Source of the DNA: DASXTK01 sp036505485
GTDB taxonomy: Bacteria; Actinomycetota; Acidimicrobiia; Acidimicrobiales; VFJN01
Direction of reading: 5' to 3'
NCBI GenBank assembly: GCA_036505485.1
Contig: DASXTK010000190.1
Location: forward strand, 1-7,490
Length of the DNA: 7,490 bases
Shown here: positions 5,863-7,490 of the stretch, piece by piece
How positions within the stretch are numbered: the first letter of the stretch is position 1
Layout of the letters: the number at the start of each line of letters is the position of its first letter
The notes under the pieces: model-generated
What the model saw: only the letters and a program-made list of their open reading frames with translations
Database searches by the model: none
What the model was told of the DNA's origin: nothing
Program-made: the position numbers and the translations under genes

Positions 5863-6741
5863 TCAGCATTCCGGGAGGCCCATGCGGCCGGTCTTGTCGC
5901 GGACGAAATAGGTGTCAGGGACCCACGCCCACTGGCCGCCGGCGGCCCGCACGTTGAAATACACGTCAGACTCGTAGGGGTTCGGGCCGTAGTCGGGCGG
6001 GTCGAACCAGGCGGCGTAGTTGTAGGTGACCCCTCCACGGGCCCAGCACCGGGCAGTGAGGGTGGACCCGTTGCCGACGGTGATGACTTTCGGCCAGGTC
6101 GTGTAGTCGTAGCCCGGGGGTGGCACGTCGACATACAGGGGGACGTTCCCGCAGTCGGCGCCGTAGGTGTTGCAGCCCTGGACGGTCCCGTCCGCAGTCA
6201 CCGGGGCTGGAGGGGCGGGCGCAGGCGGCGGCGGATTGGTCGGCGGGGGCGGAGCTTGAGGCCCGGGGGGCGTCTGGGGCGCTCGCCCCGGTTGGGGTGA
6301 GTCCGAGGCTGGGATCTGCGACGGCGGCGGGGCAGGAATTGTCGGGCCCGGCTGGGTCTCGGGGCTCGGCGACGGCGTCTGAGGATCGCCGCCCGGCTCG
6401 GTCTGAGGGTCGGGAGCGGCAGGGCTCTCTGTGACCGGTGAGGTCGGGTCGGTGCCGGCCTCTTCTTCGGTGGCGTCTGCCGTCCCGGGTTCTGATCGGT
6501 CGGCGGGCGGCGTCGACGTCCGCGTGTCACCCGGTAGGACGACTAGGCCGATCACGACGCTGACCACGAGGGCCACGCTGAGGGCGACCGCGATGCGCCA
6601 CGGCCGGCGAGGTTGCTCTACACCGTCATCGACGCCGAGGGCCCGTACCACCGCTACGTGCCGGCGAGGCGCCGATGCTCCGCTGTGGTCGCTGGGGCTT
6701 TCGGGGCTTTCGGGGGCCTGGTTCGAGGCGTAAACGCTCAC
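5863..6741 (-). CDS. Membrane-anchored proline-rich protein with extracytoplasmic C-terminal domain
   Basis: A 292-residue protein that I cannot name. Residues 1-48 are cytoplasmic, ending in RRPWR. One membrane helix spans about 50-69 (IAVALSVALVVSVVIGLVVL). Residues about 72-185 form a long Pro/Glu/Thr/Ser linker, ending in a stretch dominated by proline, which could span the cell wall. The last 100 residues form a folded domain with four cysteines: CNTYGADC, then ITVGNGSTLTARCWARGGVT, DVYFNVRAAGG, WAWVPDTYF and a C-terminal GLPEC. The order resembles SH3-like extracellular domains and parallels the next gene's domain. The GTG start at 6741 is preceded by GGAGG six bases upstream. It is the first gene of the minus-strand unit, and a palindrome overlapping its putative promoter suggests control by a DNA-binding regulator. 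Confidence 0.8.
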   Translation of the reverse strand: MSVYASNQAPESPESPSDHSGASAPRRHVAVVRALGVDDGVEQPRRPWRIAVALSVALVVSVVIGLVVLPGDTRTSTPPADRSEPGTADATEEEAGTDPTSPVTESPAAPDPQTEPGGDPQTPSPSPETQPGPTIPAPPPSQIPASDSPQPGRAPQTPPGPQAPPPPTNPPPPAPAPPAPVTADGTVQGCNTYGADCGNVPLYVDVPPPGYDYTTWPKVITVGNGSTLTARCWARGGVTYNYAAWFDPPDYGPNPYESDVYFNVRAAGGQWAWVPDTYFVRDKTGRMGLPEC

Positions 6742-6778
6742 CGCTGTCCTCCCGGTGACGTGGATTTGCCTTCAATCG

Positions 6779-6807
6779 ACCATACCCCACCCTTTGCGTT
6801 ACGCAAA
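6779..6807 (-). promoter_or_regulatory. Candidate promoter with overlapping operator palindrome
   Basis: The 15-base palindrome TTTGCGT-T-ACGCAAA (6793-6807) is perfect with 7-bp arms. On the minus strand, TTTGCG (6807-6802) and TATGGT (6784-6779) are 17 bases apart and could serve as -35 and -10, about 38 bases upstream of the GTG at 6741. The -35 match is weak. A repressor bound to the palindrome would block this promoter. The palindrome is clear; the promoter is tentative. Confidence 0.45.
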
Positions 6808-6892
6808 CTATGTTTCTAGAGCAGGCGATGTTCGTAAAAATCATGAGGTGTTCTGTGCACACGACGTGCAGGGCACACGGGGGGGATGTAGT

Positions 6893-6907
6893 TTGACAAC
6901 GGCCGTT
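6893..6907 (+). promoter_or_regulatory. Palindrome upstream of the ROK regulator gene
   Basis: TTGACA (6893-6898) runs into the perfect palindrome AACGGCCGTT (6898-6907), which ends 24 bases before the GTG at 6932. No -10 hexamer lies at the correct distance from TTGACA, so I do not call it a promoter. The palindrome is a candidate site for autoregulation by the downstream regulator. Confidence 0.3.
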
Positions 6908-6931
6908 ATCCACCGAGGTGAGAGGACACTT

Positions 6932-7490
6932 GTGGCGAGCCAGCCAACCCTGCCCACACGCACTGTTGCGAAAGTGATCGAACAGATCATCGTTCTCAGC
7001 AAGCCCGGCACAGGCCGAAGAGTCGGGGTGTCTCGGCAGGAACTGCACGAAGCCACGAACCTGAGCCTGGGAACGATCACGCGGGCGGTCAACCCGCTCA
7101 TCGGCCGGCTCCTCTCGGAGGTATCCGAGATCACTGAAGCGCGCAGAACCCGCAAGCTCCTCAAGATCATCCCGGACGCGGCCACCATCGCGGGAATCTC
7201 CATCACCTCCGGCACAGACCCCTCGACCTGCGAGCTCATCGCTGTGACGATGGACCTCGCCGGAACCCAGCTCAGTGATCCCACGTCGCTCTATCTCACG
7301 GCGACCGATCCCCCCACGGTCCTTGACGGGATCCTCAAGGTCGTTCGCGAGATCCAGCTGCATCACAACATCGACGCCGTCGGCGTCGAACTTGGAGGCC
7401 ACGTACGCCAGATCCAAACCGACCCGACCAACACGACCAACCCCATCAAGACCGAAAAAGGCGTGGTCCTGTGCTCACCCAACCTCGGAT
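6932..7490 (+). CDS. ROK family transcriptional regulator, 5' part (runs off window)
   Basis: The frame is open from GTG at 6932 to the right edge, giving 186 codons with no stop. GAGG at 6922-6925 is a good ribosome binding site six bases upstream. Residues about 12-66 look like a winged helix-turn-helix (VSRQELHEATNLSLGTITRA, then VNPLIGRLLSEV). From about 83 a ROK-type fold begins: IAGISITSG, then VTMDLAGTQLSD, VLDGILKVVREI, DAVGVELGGHV and KGVVLCSPNLG, where the family commonly has GVVxxSPNLGW. The nucleotide-binding DxGGT of ROK sugar kinases is replaced by SITSGT, which points to a NagC/XylR-like regulator rather than a kinase. It lies divergent from the three-gene envelope unit across 190 bases that contain two palindromes, so it may control that unit. 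The effector and the rest of the protein are not visible. Confidence 0.8.
   Translation, partial: MASQPTLPTRTVAKVIEQIIVLSKPGTGRRVGVSRQELHEATNLSLGTITRAVNPLIGRLLSEVSEITEARRTRKLLKIIPDAATIAGISITSGTDPSTCELIAVTMDLAGTQLSDPTSLYLTATDPPTVLDGILKVVREIQLHHNIDAVGVELGGHVRQIQTDPTNTTNPIKTEKGVVLCSPNLG

Noticed and set aside
6893..6898. TTGACA as a -35 promoter element
   Set aside because: No plausible -10 hexamer lies 16-18 bases downstream, and such a start would sit too close to the GTG at 6932.
6924..6931. GGACACTT shared with the reverse complement of the 1860s element region
   Set aside because: Eight bases only, overlapping a normal ribosome binding site; probably chance.
6626..7417. A 263-codon minus-strand open frame
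   Set aside because: It is antisense to the ROK gene and overlaps the divergent control region and the start of the membrane-protein gene.
1..7490. CRISPR arrays, tRNA or rRNA genes, transposase genes
   Set aside because: No regularly spaced direct repeats, no cloverleaf sequence and no transposase or integrase motif were seen on either strand.

Overview
The window reads as chromosomal DNA of a high-GC actinobacterium. Evidence: strong G/C bias at third codon positions in every real gene, GTG starts, Lsr2-like and DUF2690 domains, and secreted Pro/Thr-rich envelope proteins. No genus can be fixed from sequence alone.

Left third (26-1814): gene debris. A full-length tyrosyl-tRNA synthetase is broken by three single-base losses. 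It converges on a minus-strand fragment of an unrecognised gene. That fragment meets, at about 1404-1412, a phytanoyl-CoA-dioxygenase-like gene that has lost its start and its catalytic middle.

From 1815 to 2285 there is no convincing gene. The stretch holds four hairpins packed into 100 bases, a longer stem at 2131-2191, and a palindromic element near 2227-2257. A 21/24-identical inverted copy of that element lies at 3379-3408, so the pair brackets a minus-strand gene for an XPF/ERCC4-type nuclease ending in an Lsr2-like DNA-binding tail. That gene carries one more single-base loss. Upstream of it on the same strand is an intact gene for a TIR-like (PF10137, CAP12/Pycsar-effector type) protein with an unrecognised N-terminal half. 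The TIR protein and the nuclease together are the best candidate for a defence-type module, but the link is inferred from proximity and family.

Right half (4487-6741): a minus-strand transcription unit of three exported or membrane-anchored proteins. Two are single-pass proteins with a low-complexity linker and an extracytoplasmic SH3-like-looking domain. The third is a secreted eight-cysteine DUF2690 protein. The unit ends in a perfect 21-bp stem terminator.

From 6932 to the right edge, and divergent from that unit, lies the 5' part of a ROK-family regulator. The 190-bp gap between them holds two palindromes that are plausible operators.

Main caution: all four clear frame lesions (three in tyrS, one in the ERCC4 gene) are single-base losses whose repair restores family consensus. 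They could be sequencing or assembly errors rather than true gene decay.
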